64,000 nt of DNA from JAKVAV01 sp047632755 (GTDB lineage: Bacteria; Bacteroidota; Bacteroidia; Flavobacteriales_D; Cryomorphaceae), in NCBI GenBank assembly GCA_047632755.1, contig JBLIDT010000007.1, forward strand, positions 82,388 through 146,387, in the 5' to 3' direction. Positions 10,601 to 19,809 of this stretch are shown piece after piece. Under the pieces are notes generated by a model. It was not told the DNA's origin. It made no database searches and saw only the letters and a program-made list of their open reading frames with translations. The translations under genes and the position numbers were made by a program. Each line of letters opens with the position of its first letter. The first letter of the stretch is position 1.

Positions 10601-11510
10601 GATTTCCGTCAATGGTTGATGGGCTTCCGACGCATATAGGTGATTCGAAATTGGTATTAAATACTGGAATTGTACTAACCAATATCTGCAATGGATCAAG
10701 ATTGAGACTTCTACATCCATTGTTATCAATTACAGTTAAACCCACAAGATATTCGCCAGGTTCGGTGAAAGAATGTATAGCATCAGCAGGTGAGGTCAAA
10801 CTATCTACTATACCATCGCCATAGTTCCATTCCCAGTATGCTATGTTAAATCCATTGGCTGGAGTGGAACCATCGTCACTAAAGGTTACGGGAGAATCTA
10901 AGCAAACCCCTATTGATTGAAAAGCACCATCAGGGGCTGGATCTGATATCTCTGAAGCTGCTGTTGGATTATCGCATGGCGTGGTACAAGAAATAAGGGC
11001 TTCCCAACCAGGGAAGTTTCCAGGACTATTTGCACCTGAGGTGAATACAAAAGTCATACATCCTGTCGTATTTACTACAGTTCCAGTTACAGGTATTCCT
11101 TGAAGGGCATCTCCTGTGTAACTACCTAGAGTCGCCTCTCCTGTGTTGTCTCCATCGAAAATAGCTAAGTAGTCACTATTGTTGGGGTTGGGACTTTGAA
11201 AAAGAGAAAAAGCAACAAACTGAACGGAAATAACATCGCCAGGATTGTCAGGACAAAGGGTAAATGTAAAAGTACTACCAGGGGCATACGAGCCTGTTCC
11301 TCCATCGTCTTGAAAAACACCAGTACATGTGTTTACGGTTCCATTTTCAATTAAAAAAATTTGCCCGAATACTTGAGTTGAAACCAAAAGAGAAATGGCA
11401 ACAATCAAAATATGATGAAATGTGAATCCAACTGGGTTAAGCAAACTCTTATTAAGTCTACTTGCCAAAGCCAGAAAAATATTTTGTTTAGTTTTCAATG
11501 TAATCCTCAT
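7677..11510 (-). CDS. large T9SS cargo protein with CUB-like, PKD and P domains and a type B (gliding-associated) sorting domain
   Basis: About 1277 residues if translation begins at the ATG at 11510; a TTG at 11525 would add five residues. The signal sequence is long (hydrophobic stretch ILIVAISLLVSTQVFGQ). Domains in order by residue in the longer frame: CUB-like beta-sandwich ~60-175; PKD ~215-275 (WEWNYGDG); a proprotein-convertase P domain ~340-503 (MEHSYLGDLGFSL; GEWTFSVSDNLGADDG); PKD-like ~515-570; a second CUB-like ~600-712; further Ig/SprB-like repeats to ~1130; and a C-terminal CHU_C/TIGR04131-type domain ~1190-1282 (IPNSFSPNGDGINDLWKP, IYDRWGKVVFQS, final TLIR). It is probably exported through Sec and then T9SS and displayed on the cell surface for adhesion or motility. 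No catalytic domain is evident. Its neighbour upstream is the 2.6-kiloresidue protein with the same C-terminal type. Confidence 0.88.
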   Translation of the reverse strand: MRITLKTKQNIFLALASRLNKSLLNPVGFTFHHILIVAISLLVSTQVFGQIFLIENGTVNTCTGVFQDDGGTGSYAPGSTFTFTLCPDNPGDVISVQFVAFSLFQSPNPNNSDYLAIFDGDNTGEATLGSYTGDALQGIPVTGTVVNTTGCMTFVFTSGANSPGNFPGWEALISCTTPCDNPTAASEISDPAPDGAFQSIGVCLDSPVTFSDDGSTPANGFNIAYWEWNYGDGIVDSLTSPADAIHSFTEPGEYLVGLTVIDNNGCRSLNLDPLQILVSTIPVFNTNFESPICVGSPSTIDGNPVQSITWTALPPQTVAGETYLADGAGFSYSTSLVYDFFEPGAVLETCDDFLSIFINMEHSYLGDLGFSLTCPNGTTVNMLTFATNGGGGTFLGEPVDDGQGSPDNLDQGVGYDYGWSPTSTNGFIWDDNSTPTDFINTAGNAASGNIVDPGIYESEEDLCNFVGCPLNGEWTFSVSDNLGADDGYIFEWGIEWNPSLFPDVTTFTPIVGLESDSSFWEGPNILSTSANGNSIDILFDTPGTYEYTFFATNNFACTFDTTIVLEVVEGPEITAGEDLFLCADPVTLQASVVGAAGECSAAAGNYNYCYDTNDQITQTFCPDTPGDGTLMEMSINGGTIGFFGNSFIVYDGDDTGAPVLGTFFNGDLSGQVFSATNPTGCLTFELTSGVFGGSCAGGFEDAIDISISCDGGSGLIWTWSPATGLSDPNVQNPTALVTQPTIYTVSAYPVGLPGCLITDQVLVAPDQEVNPGTDTDTTLCYNLPSNLLTSFLGGDPAVTGTWIDNATGLEFPSMEFSPTDYPNGANFNLTYTVSNGLCSNSSNLLITVLPVTNNSCCQTNALAGPDAVACALTFQLQGDIPVGIGTWSGPPEITFSDINDPEAAITAPSPGGTFQLTFTDFNGALCENSDVVQVVLADSLEIAVLNQDAICFDECSGTAIAIPSGGTSSTGVYSIEWSGGVQGGANQLRDSLCLGIFTAKVTDNVGCVDSTFFEIGQPEPMDMSILGRGALCKDSCNARVIISSADATEYSYNGGLDWEMDSIGYVCPDTIATLGIRNEFGCELYDSLILDNPEPYLANFNINPNPTTVKNPLISFQDVSRPGPIAKTLFLYGDPAFAEDDSRLSQYRFPTDTAGEYLITLISESANGCIDTLSKVLVINDDLLWFIPNSFSPNGDGINDLWKPVGTTVDLTSYSCKIYDRWGKVVFQSSDINTPWNGSNTNSEYFSGTNIYTYVLEITSATTEDKYELTGFITLIR

Positions 11511-11580
11511 TTTACAGTAATTCAAAAGATTCGGTTCGATGATCTACTAAAGCTCGGCAAACAATTAAGAAAAAATATTT

Positions 11581-11588
11581 CAAATTTA
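11581..11588 (-). promoter_or_regulatory. candidate -7 box upstream of the CUB/P-domain surface gene
   Basis: On the minus strand TAAATTTG matches TAnnTTTG, 70 bases before the likely ATG at 11510. No clear -33 element is visible. Its position between the two giant genes suggests that the downstream one can be transcribed separately. Confidence 0.4.
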
Positions 11589-11673
11589 TACTAAACCTTC
11601 TTACTCCTCTCCATCTGTCTTCACCATTCCTCACTGTGGTGACGAATCATTACAAGAATAGTTGGTCAATGGT

Positions 11674-14600
11674 TTATCGAATGACCGTCACAGTTCCTTT
11701 GAAATCAACTTTTTCTAATGACAATGGGTTCTTCGTTTCAATTTGCCAAACGTAGAGTCCTGTTTTCACATAGTAGTCATCACCCTGCATACTGCCATTC
11801 CATGATTTGTTTGGATTTCTGGTTTCGAAAACAATGTTGCCAAATCTGTCGAAAACAGACAAGAGATAATCGTTCTCGTCAATATTTGATAGCACAGGTT
11901 TCCACAGATCATTTAGTCCATCATTATCGGGCGTAAATGCCGTAGGTACGTAAACGAGCATCTCTGGTTTTACTTTGATAATGTCTGACCATTCGTCGAT
12001 GCACCCTATTAATGGGTCAATCACCGTGAGGGTCACTGTGTAATTGGCCAACACCCCTCCAGGGAATTCATACACTGGGTTGAATTCTTGAGACGTGTCC
12101 AGAGAATCAAACTCCCAGAAGTAAATGGCTTCATCACCTGTTGATGACTGATTTAGAAATCTCACCTTGGTATCTTCAGAATTTACGGGATTAGGGTTGT
12201 AGGTAAATCTCGCTGTTGGTCCTGGGTCAACCGTTATGGTTAACGTGTCGTCTGCTACACAGTCTCCGTTGCTAGCCGTTAGTATAAAAGTATATTGTCT
12301 TACGAATGGGCTGAAGTCATCATCACCCAAAATGAAGGTCGGATTCGGATCTTTCGGATCAGATAATCGGTCTGCGGGTGACCAGGTGTATTCCAACTCA
12401 GGCACCCCATCTAAACCTATTAGAACCGAACCTGCATCAGAGCATATGGTATCGTCTTGTAGAATTGGTGCATCGGGCAATTCGCCTACTGGAATAAATT
12501 TCGAGTTGTTTGGAGTGCTAAAACATACGGGATTCGAACTGTCTTCAACATAGAGTACTTGCGTGAACACAGGAGTTGTGGGTTGAAGTACTTCGAGATA
12601 ATCAGTGGTTAAGCCCGTTAGAGTAATTGTATCCTCATTCAGAAGATATGTCAGTGTAAAAGGCGGCGTTCCTTGTAGATCGTAAATCAACTCCAGCTCT
12701 TGGCCAATACAGATTTGATCTTGATTTGAAAGAACTTCAGCTGTCGGAAGAAGGTTCACGATCAAGGCAGCATCACTGTCTAGAGCTTCACCTGAACAAC
12801 TTTGATCATTTACTTGAGTAATGATGTAGTCACCACTTACAGCAGATGAGAAAATGTAGCTGTTGCCAGAAGTAGTAATGCTTGGTTGAGGGATTCCATC
12901 AATGGTGTAAATAAAAGACCAAGGTCCATCTCCCGTCAGCTCTACTTCAAATGGGAGTTCATCCCCTTCGCAGACAGTTCCTCCTCCAGATATCAATGCG
13001 GTAGGTGCAGTTAGGATAGTCACATCGAGAACTCCAGAAACAGTACCAACACAGTTGGCATCGCTAAGCAATGTTAGCGTATAGTTTCCGTCCTCTTCGG
13101 CTGGAATGGTGAATTGATTGTTGAAAGTCGTTATTGGATCAGTATTTTCTACTCCGTCAATACTGTAGAAAATAGTCCATGGCGCCTGACCTGTAAGATT
13201 CACTAGAGGTCCGTCACCACTGTTTTCACAAACATCTCCATCTCCCGAGAGCACAGCTGTAGGAGTTGCGAAGTTTGAAACTTGAACCAACCCTGAAACG
13301 GATCCGTCACAATTTGCATCACTTACTGACAAGAGCGTATAATTGCCAGCAGTAGTAGTTGGAAAAACATATTCGTTATCAGTCGTGCTTACTGGAGTTT
13401 GAGGAGCAGCATTGATGGCATATTCGAAAATCCATGGCCCCACTCCTGTGAGAGAAACTGTAATGTCCACAGCTTCTCCTGGGCATATTGTTCCAAATCC
13501 TGAGATCAAAGCGCTAGGTAGTGCATGAAAGATCACTGGAATACCGTTGGTTTGATTTGCGCAATCCTCGGTAAGGATCACGTTTCCGAAAGGATCTGTG
13601 TTTCCTGCCACGCCAGTTATGTAGTAGGTCTGTCCAAAAACGATTCCGTTGGGAGTCGAAATGGTAGCGGCAGTATATCGATCCACTATAAATCCGATGT
13701 TCGTTTCACTTCCTTCATGCAGAATGAACTGATAGCCGTCATTCCCATCCAATACGTCATCTCCATTGAAAGGGATGATCAAATTTTCATCTTCACATAT
13801 TTCAATCAAACCTGGTGCAATGCTTCCTGCATCAGTAATGCAAACACATTGGAAAACACCTTCTACAAGAACAGAAGCACAAGCTCCCGCATCAGAAACT
13901 GTAAATGAGTATGGTGAGCCACTGCTTATTGGAAAACTTTGATAAACTCCTCCCACAAAGGATTGGCCGAATGGATTGACTTGGTAAGTTCCAGGAATTC
14001 CGCCATTCACGGTAAAACTCACGGTGTAGTTCTCATTGACAGCATCGCAAGTTTCGGTTAAGTTATTTACCGAAAGAGGTGAATCCACGGTTACCGTCAC
14101 GGGTAAACCATTTACAAGTCCTGAACAGTTCACATCATCTACAGATAGAATGGTGTATGTAGCCGTCGCCGAGGGGCAAACCGTCACCATATGTCCATTG
14201 GCAATGTCAATAAGTGAGATCGGGTTGCTAGAGTCTAATGAGTTTTCATAAACCACATCCCAAGGTCCGTCCCCTTCTAGGTTAAAGCTTAACGTTGCGC
14301 AATCGCCGTTACAGATCGCGGTAGTTCCAGTCAGCGACACTGCAGCTGGGCAGTCACAATCGGGGTCTAGCCCTCCGACGATTTGATCAGAACAAGGAGA
14401 ACCATCGGATATTGTAAAGCTGTAATCAGTATCATTGGGAATTAAGGCTGATTCATAAGAAACAGGTGAGCCTGGAAGTATAGTTCCAGCATAGGAGCCG
14501 CCTGCAGCAACAGCATAATTGCCATCCCCTCCCTCAATATCAAAACTCACGATATATCCAGTTTGAGCTGAATTGCATTCAACTAGAATATTAGAGATTG

Positions 14601-17600
14601 CAATTGGATCGTTGATAGTAATAGTGTACAAAGCTTGGTCTGAAGGGCAAACCGTTGCACTTACCTCGTATGTATATACGTCTGATGAACTGCTGTTAAG
14701 GTTAATCGTGTTTCCAGGCACCTGAACTCCGCCTGAATCAAAGAAATCTCCTGTTGTAGATGCAACGGCACCATCCACTAAGGTTGATAGATTGAAAGCA
14801 GCGTTACTCGCACAGAAAGCCTCGATCACATCAGGGCCTGCAATAGGAGGCGCCTCAACCACGACTGTAATCGCATCAGATGCGCTGGTATTGCAGTTTT
14901 GATCTGCAACGCCGGTGAGGGTATATGTAGTCGTTGTGGCTGGCGTTACTTGAAGAAAATCGCCTGAAACATATGGTCCCTGATTGGTGAAAGTGTTCGT
15001 CCCATCGCTATAGTCGATAGTAAACGTTGGAGACCCAGACGGGAAGTTCAGCTCGATGTTAGCTGTGCTACCTTGACAAATCGAAATGGAACCATCAACG
15101 AAATTCGCACTAGCAGGACAAGAGCAATTCGGTGAATTGATTGGGCCTGCAACAACATCAGGACAAGGTCCTGTATCACTAACAGTATAACTGTATGGTG
15201 TTCCTGTTGTGATCGGGTTGCTTGTAAATACAGCAGGACTAACTGAGGTATTTAAGGATCCCGCGAGATTGGTGACCACATAGCTTCCATCTCCACCCGA
15301 AATTTCGAGAGTCACTGTGTAAGCCGTTTGAGCAAGGTTGCAGACTGCTGATACCACATTGACCGTTATCGGGTCAATGATATTAAGAGTATAGCTGGCT
15401 GCATCATTGGGACATTGAGTTCCTGAAACAGTATAAATGTAAGTACCAGAGCTAGCAGAAATTTGAGGAACAGTCGCAACAACGGTTCCACCTGAATTGG
15501 TAAAGATTCCTGGTTGGTCTGCTGCAGCATCAATAATAGAAGAAAGCACAAGAACTCCACCTGAACCACAGAAATCCAATGCAGGCACATCTGGACCCGC
15601 ATCAGGTGTTGTTTCTACGGTAACCGTAACAACGTCATTTACACTGGTCGAACAGTTTTGGTCGTTTACTCCCGTAAGTGTGTAGACCGTAGTAGTAGCA
15701 GGGGTAACTTGTAAAAAGTCTCCTGAAATAAAAGGCCCTTGATTGGTAAATATGTTCGTGCCATCCGTATAATCAATAGTGAATGTAGGAGCACCAGAGG
15801 GGAAATTCAGCTCAATATTTGCTGTACCTCCTTCACATATAGCGACGGAAGTATCTACAAATTCCGCATCAGCAGCACAAGCGCAATTAGGACTTGGCGT
15901 TACAGCTTGAACGAATGGTGCGCAAGGCCCAGTATCGTCTACAGAAAAAGAATAGGTACTGCCTGCGGCAATAGGGGCAGAGACATAGGTGTTTCCAACA
16001 AAAGGACCTCCAGGTAATCCCGTCACGGTATAGTTTCCATCGCCACCAGTAACCGTAAGAGTTACGACGTATTGAGTTTGCGAAGGAGTACATTGAGCAT
16101 TTAAGACTACACTTATGGGAGTCTGCAAATTGAGTGTGTAAAAGGCAATATCATCGGGGCATTGACCGCCAGGGACTGTATAGGTATAAGATCCTGCTGC
16201 TCCTGCAGAAAGTGTAACAATTCCTCCTGGGACAGCAAGTCCTGAGGTGGTATTGGTAAATGATCCTGCATCAGCTGTAGGATCCAAAATCGAGAAAAGA
16301 TCAAAACCACTATTGTCTGCACACTGAGTAGTTGCAACATTAGCCCCTGCATTTGGAGGACACTGAATGGTCATATCTAAGGTAGAGGAGGAAATGCAAA
16401 TACCTGCTTCAACTGTGTATTCCAAAGATACTGAGGAGCCGCATGACCCAGCTAAATTATACGGGTTTGAGACAGTAGTTCCCGTAGCCAAATCAGTCCA
16501 AACTCCGCCTCCGACAGGTGTTCCATTCAGTTCAGCGGTTAAGTCAATATTCCCAAGAGATTCGCACAAAGTTACCACCGTATTTTGGCCCGCATCTGGC
16601 GGACTCTGTAGGTTTACGGTAAGTGTGGATATTGATGAGGAACATCCTGGATTCGTAATTAAATACGTGTATGCTATTGGTGCTGATAACGTCGGATTGA
16701 AGAGGGGCCCTGAAGGGAACCAATCTCCTCCTCCGTCAGGAGTGCCATTCAATGAATCCAGCATATTGAATGTAGCATCAGTACCACAGGCCGCAATGGT
16801 ATTGTCCAAACCTGCATCACCAGTAGCAATGTAGGATACATTAATGGTAGCAGTAGCAGTACACAAATTATTTGGCAGAGACTGCACTGTATAGGTGTAA
16901 GCTCCTGCGGGATCGCTTGTAGGGTCAAAAATCGGATTGCCTCCTGTTAAGGTCCAACCAGCGGGGCCAGTCCAAGTTCCTCCAGTGGTAACCCCTGCAC
17001 CAAGAGAAGCGAAAAGATCGATTGATACAGTGCCATTGTCGCAAACTACCAAAGGACCACTGTTGCCAGCATTCGGGGAAGTCTCTATTGAGATGAAAAT
17101 AGTAACATCATCGCTTCCACAGCTATTTGTTGCTGTGTAGGTGTAGTTTCCTGATCCAGCAGTAGCTGGATTAAAAGTGCTGCCTGCGACTGGTCCTAAT
17201 GGCCCCGTCCAAAAATCTCCTAATACGGATGGAGGAGTTGTAAATAAGGTGTTTAAGGAGAAGCTTGCGTCAGTCTGACAAAATTCTTGAGGGACCGTCG
17301 TAAGAACTCCTGCAAATGGCCCAGGCTGTAGGCTAATGGTAACTTCAGAAAAATCGGCACATGTTCCTGTCCCGACTGAATACTGATATACTGCTCCATC
17401 TGCAACAGTATTTCCATTTACCGTTGGAGGTACAACGGGTATTCCGCTTAGTGTCCAAAAACCGCCTCCTTGAGGAGCACCGCCAAGTCCATTAATCAAT
17501 GGAACATTGAGGTCTGCAGGACAAATATTGAGGGTTCCGTCTATACCCGCGTTAGCCAAAGTAATTACATTAATGGTAAGCGTATTGGAATCTGAACCAC

Positions 17601-19551
17601 AAGGGCTACTTATCGTGTAAGTATAAACTCCCGCTGGATCACTTCCAGGAACGAAAAATTCTCCACCTCCGAATCCAGGAGGACCAGTCCATATCCCTCC
17701 AGGTTGAGGAGTCCCAGTCTCGTTTAGCGTGTCTGTCATGCTAAATGCGAGTTGAGTCTCGCAAACCGTCACAGCCATTGGATTACCCGCATCCGTGAAA
17801 TTGGATAAAACTGTTAGCTGCATTACCTGCGAATTGAAACAACTTGTACCAGCAAATCCACCACTGTATATCAGTGTATAAGTCGAGTCAGGATCGACGG
17901 CCGCAGGGTTGTAAAGATTTGCAACTGGATTGCCGTTAATATCTTCCCAGTCTCCGCCAATGGTAGGGGTTCCTAAAAGTAGTGACTCCAAAATGACAGG
18001 AGCGTCTCCCTCACAAATCGTAGGTGATGTAAACAATCCAGCATCAAAGACTTCACCAACATTTATAAAAATGGTGTCTTGAGCAAAGCCGCAAGCTGGG
18101 TCATTGGAGTAATAAATAACGTATCCGTCTACCATTGGAGCACCATTGTTATAGTCAGCTGGGTTTAGAGCCCATGTTGTAGCACCACCAGTACCTGAGA
18201 AGATCAAGAAATCATCAGGGGCAGGTGGGGGGGTGTAACCGTAGTAAATCCAGCTCCCACTCAGTGAGGCAGGCACACCTAGTAAAGAGTCGTAAGGAGC
18301 AAATGGCGGGTCCAGAAGACAAACGGTGATGTCATTCGCCGGGAATACTACGCCACCTCCAGGTGAGATGTTAAGTAGCATGGAAATCGTTGTAGGGCAT
18401 CCGCCTGCATCGACGTAGTTGTAAGTGTATATTCCCGAAGGGTCTGAAGCGGGATCTACTACGCCACCAGGTACCACTGTTCCATCGGGAAAGGTCCAAG
18501 TACCGCCAGGAAGTAATGGAATAGCGGCGTTGTTCCATAAACCGATTAATGGCTCAAGGGAATTGCTGCATAAGCTGTTGGTTGACTGAAGACCCAAATC
18601 AATGAACTGCATTGTGATGGTTGATGTTTTCAGGCATCCATCAGATCCCGTTACTTCGTAGGTGTAGTCCCCTGCAGGATCACTAAGATTAGGGTTTGTA
18701 GAAGGATTGAAAATTGGATTACCGATGCCGTCAACTGTCCATCCAGCGGGGCCAGTCCAAGCTCCTCCAGCATCGATAGGTGGTCCTAAAAGAGTAAGAA
18801 GATTAAAAGGAGTATTGCCGCAAATGTTAACAGGTCCGGCGGGTTCTTCACCCGATTCGGCATCACAACAATCCAAGTCGATGGATATAATTGGACCATC
18901 GACAAATTCTGCTGAAGCGCAGCCAGTGCCAGTTCCCCAGCTTCCTACCTCGCTGTCCGAATAAGCTTGAATGGCCGGTGTAATATCTGTTCCGTCAAAA
19001 GGGTTAGTGCCTCCGCCGCACTCTGCATCTAGGGTAACATCAAAACAAAATGACCAGCCTCCGCAAGGATTGCTTCCGTCTCCCCAGTTATTGCATGGAT
19101 TTCCGTCTTGAGGACCAGCTACATTTGAGTCGTAGTAAAAACCAGGGTTAGTAATGACCAAACCACCACAGGTTAAAGTTTCTAAGTAGACCCATTCTCC
19201 TGTGCCGCAACCTGTCGGTCCAACTATATTGGTGATGCTTGCCGCATCCCATGCGGGAGGAAATACAATAGCCATACCCGAAAGCCAATTGGCGCCTCCT
19301 GAAGTATAGGCAGTTACTTCTCCACAGAGTGTGAGGACTGTTCCTGCATCATAAGCTCCACTAGGAGGTACTGGGGGGTCAAATGTCCATTCTGTCTCTA
19401 TACTACATTGACCGAAAGCAGTGCTCCCAGAAAATAAGATTAAAACAAAGATTAAGGTTAAGAATCTCAGCATCTTCAACATCTTCAGCATTTCTGAATG
19501 GTTTTCTTTTTCGATTTGCATCGATTGTGATAAGAAGTGCAACAATAACAC
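11674..19551 (-). CDS. giant repeat-rich surface protein with type B (gliding-associated) T9SS sorting domain
   Basis: Up to 2625 residues. The frame opens with GTG at 19551, but the hydrophobic signal sequence starts later (MLRFLTLIFVLILFSGSTAFGQ), so the ATG at 19521 or one near 19491 is more likely. After an N-terminal domain to about residue 230, there are about 11 tandem Ig-like modules of 75-85 residues with a conserved Cys, GG-x-W-T-G-P and DPAGxYTY pattern. Next comes a region (about residues 1150-1850) of longer composite units of ~250 residues, marked by C-x(3)-QTxYxV-x(5)-GGDGxY. A series of modules of the type GDGPWSFIYTIDG follows, then a PKD domain, then a C-terminal CHU_C/TIGR04131-type domain (YVPTAFTPDNDGLNDLWKP, VFDRFGNIVFET, GTVTVIR). 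It is predicted to be a very long filamentous adhesin exported by T9SS; the role is inferred from architecture only. Confidence 0.88.
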   Translation of the reverse strand: MLLLHFLSQSMQIEKENHSEMLKMLKMLRFLTLIFVLILFSGSTAFGQCSIETEWTFDPPVPPSGAYDAGTVLTLCGEVTAYTSGGANWLSGMAIVFPPAWDAASITNIVGPTGCGTGEWVYLETLTCGGLVITNPGFYYDSNVAGPQDGNPCNNWGDGSNPCGGWSFCFDVTLDAECGGGTNPFDGTDITPAIQAYSDSEVGSWGTGTGCASAEFVDGPIISIDLDCCDAESGEEPAGPVNICGNTPFNLLTLLGPPIDAGGAWTGPAGWTVDGIGNPIFNPSTNPNLSDPAGDYTYEVTGSDGCLKTSTITMQFIDLGLQSTNSLCSNSLEPLIGLWNNAAIPLLPGGTWTFPDGTVVPGGVVDPASDPSGIYTYNYVDAGGCPTTISMLLNISPGGGVVFPANDITVCLLDPPFAPYDSLLGVPASLSGSWIYYGYTPPPAPDDFLIFSGTGGATTWALNPADYNNGAPMVDGYVIYYSNDPACGFAQDTIFINVGEVFDAGLFTSPTICEGDAPVILESLLLGTPTIGGDWEDINGNPVANLYNPAAVDPDSTYTLIYSGGFAGTSCFNSQVMQLTVLSNFTDAGNPMAVTVCETQLAFSMTDTLNETGTPQPGGIWTGPPGFGGGEFFVPGSDPAGVYTYTISSPCGSDSNTLTINVITLANAGIDGTLNICPADLNVPLINGLGGAPQGGGFWTLSGIPVVPPTVNGNTVADGAVYQYSVGTGTCADFSEVTISLQPGPFAGVLTTVPQEFCQTDASFSLNTLFTTPPSVLGDFWTGPLGPVAGSTFNPATAGSGNYTYTATNSCGSDDVTIFISIETSPNAGNSGPLVVCDNGTVSIDLFASLGAGVTTGGTWTGPAGWTLTGGNPIFDPTSDPAGAYTYTVQSLPNNLCTATATINVSYIATGDAGLDNTIAACGTDATFNMLDSLNGTPDGGGDWFPSGPLFNPTLSAPIAYTYLITNPGCSSSISTLTVNLQSPPDAGQNTVVTLCESLGNIDLTAELNGTPVGGGVWTDLATGTTVSNPYNLAGSCGSSVSLEYTVEAGICISSSTLDMTIQCPPNAGANVATTQCADNSGFDLFSILDPTADAGSFTNTTSGLAVPGGIVTLSAGAAGSYTYTVPGGQCPDDIAFYTLNLQTPISVVLNAQCTPSQTQYVVTLTVTGGDGNYTVTGLPGGPFVGNTYVSAPIAAGSTYSFSVDDTGPCAPFVQAVTPSPNCACAADAEFVDTSVAICEGGTANIELNFPSGAPTFTIDYTDGTNIFTNQGPFISGDFLQVTPATTTVYTLTGVNDQNCSTSVNDVVTVTVETTPDAGPDVPALDFCGSGGVLVLSSIIDAAADQPGIFTNSGGTVVATVPQISASSGTYIYTVSGTQCPNDAASYTLNIIDPITVNVVSAVCNLAQTAYTVTLEISGGDGSYVVTNLAGSLNTSVSPAVFTSNPITTGTPYSYTVSDTGPCPDVVAGPINSPNCSCPASANFVDGSISICQGSTANIELNFPSGSPTFTIDYSDGTNTFTNQGPYVSGDFLQVTPATTTTYTLTGVADQNCNTSASDAITVVVEAPPIAGPDVIEAFCASNAAFNLSTLVDGAVASTTGDFFDSGGVQVPGNTINLNSSSSDVYTYEVSATVCPSDQALYTITINDPIAISNILVECNSAQTGYIVSFDIEGGDGNYAVAAGGSYAGTILPGSPVSYESALIPNDTDYSFTISDGSPCSDQIVGGLDPDCDCPAAVSLTGTTAICNGDCATLSFNLEGDGPWDVVYENSLDSSNPISLIDIANGHMVTVCPSATATYTILSVDDVNCSGLVNGLPVTVTVDSPLSVNNLTETCDAVNENYTVSFTVNGGIPGTYQVNPFGQSFVGGVYQSFPISSGSPYSFTVSDAGACASVLVEGVFQCVCITDAGSIAPGLIEICEDENLIIPFNGDDVLDGNDGYQFILHEGSETNIGFIVDRYTAATISTPNGIVFGQTYYITGVAGNTDPFGNVILTEDCANQTNGIPVIFHALPSALISGFGTICPGEAVDITVSLTGVGPWIFEYAINAAPQTPVSTTDNEYVFPTTTAGNYTLLSVSDANCDGSVSGLVQVSNFATPTAVLSGDGDVCENSGDGPLVNLTGQAPWTIFYSIDGVENTDPITTFNNQFTIPAEEDGNYTLTLLSDANCVGTVSGVLDVTILTAPTALISGGGTVCEGDELPFEVELTGDGPWSFIYTIDGIPQPSITTSGNSYIFSSAVSGDYIITQVNDQSCSGEALDSDAALIVNLLPTAEVLSNQDQICIGQELELIYDLQGTPPFTLTYLLNEDTITLTGLTTDYLEVLQPTTPVFTQVLYVEDSSNPVCFSTPNNSKFIPVGELPDAPILQDDTICSDAGSVLIGLDGVPELEYTWSPADRLSDPKDPNPTFILGDDDFSPFVRQYTFILTASNGDCVADDTLTITVDPGPTARFTYNPNPVNSEDTKVRFLNQSSTGDEAIYFWEFDSLDTSQEFNPVYEFPGGVLANYTVTLTVIDPLIGCIDEWSDIIKVKPEMLVYVPTAFTPDNDGLNDLWKPVLSNIDENDYLLSVFDRFGNIVFETRNPNKSWNGSMQGDDYYVKTGLYVWQIETKNPLSLEKVDFKGTVTVIR
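14060..16120 (-). repeat. coding tandem composite repeat inside the giant surface gene
   Basis: A ~755-773 bp unit recurs. The segment near 15006-15130 is clearly similar at DNA level to that near 15761-15885 (same order of codons for the residues NFPSG-x-PTFTIDY-x-DGTN), and a more diverged copy lies near 14260-14350. The GGDGxY module occurs four times, starting near 16100, 15345, 14590 and 14060. The repeats stay in frame, so they are internal gene duplications, not CRISPR or intergenic repeats. Confidence 0.75.
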
Positions 19552-19754
19552 CTCTTCAATGTGACGTTTAGACTTTTTTTAAGTTGCCCGTAAAAAAGCA
19601 CGAATTACTTGAATTTTAAAGAGTGAAAATAGGACAATTACTGGAAACTCTTGCATGCCTTTTTTTCAGTAGTATCAAGACAAGTAAGACAAATAATTTT
19701 TCTTCGTTATCTAATGTGCCCAACGGCAAATAAGGACGATAGGAATACTATAAT

Positions 19755-19787
19755 AAAGAAGGCCCGTGCAAAACGAGCCTTTCTTTT
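19755..19787 (-). terminator. terminator after the sigma/PKD operon
   Basis: Reading the minus strand: AAGAAAGGCTCG, loop TTTTGCA, then CGGGCCTTCTT with one bulged A, followed by a T-rich tail. It lies just past the stop of the PKD membrane protein and before the giant surface gene, so the two are probably separate transcription units. The rest of 19552-19809 holds nothing else I can recognise. Confidence 0.7.
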
Positions 19788-19809
19788 CTATTTCTTAGAA
19801 GGTTGTCCT

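Noticed and set aside
14060..16120. Possible CRISPR or intergenic repeat array
   Set aside because: The repeats are in frame, long (about 755 bp), diverged and encode protein modules; there are no short identical repeats with unique spacers.
16367..16834. 155-codon plus-strand frame inside the giant surface gene
   Set aside because: It is antisense to Gly/Pro/Thr-rich repeat coding sequence, which often leaves long opposite frames; no recognisable motif, promoter or start context.
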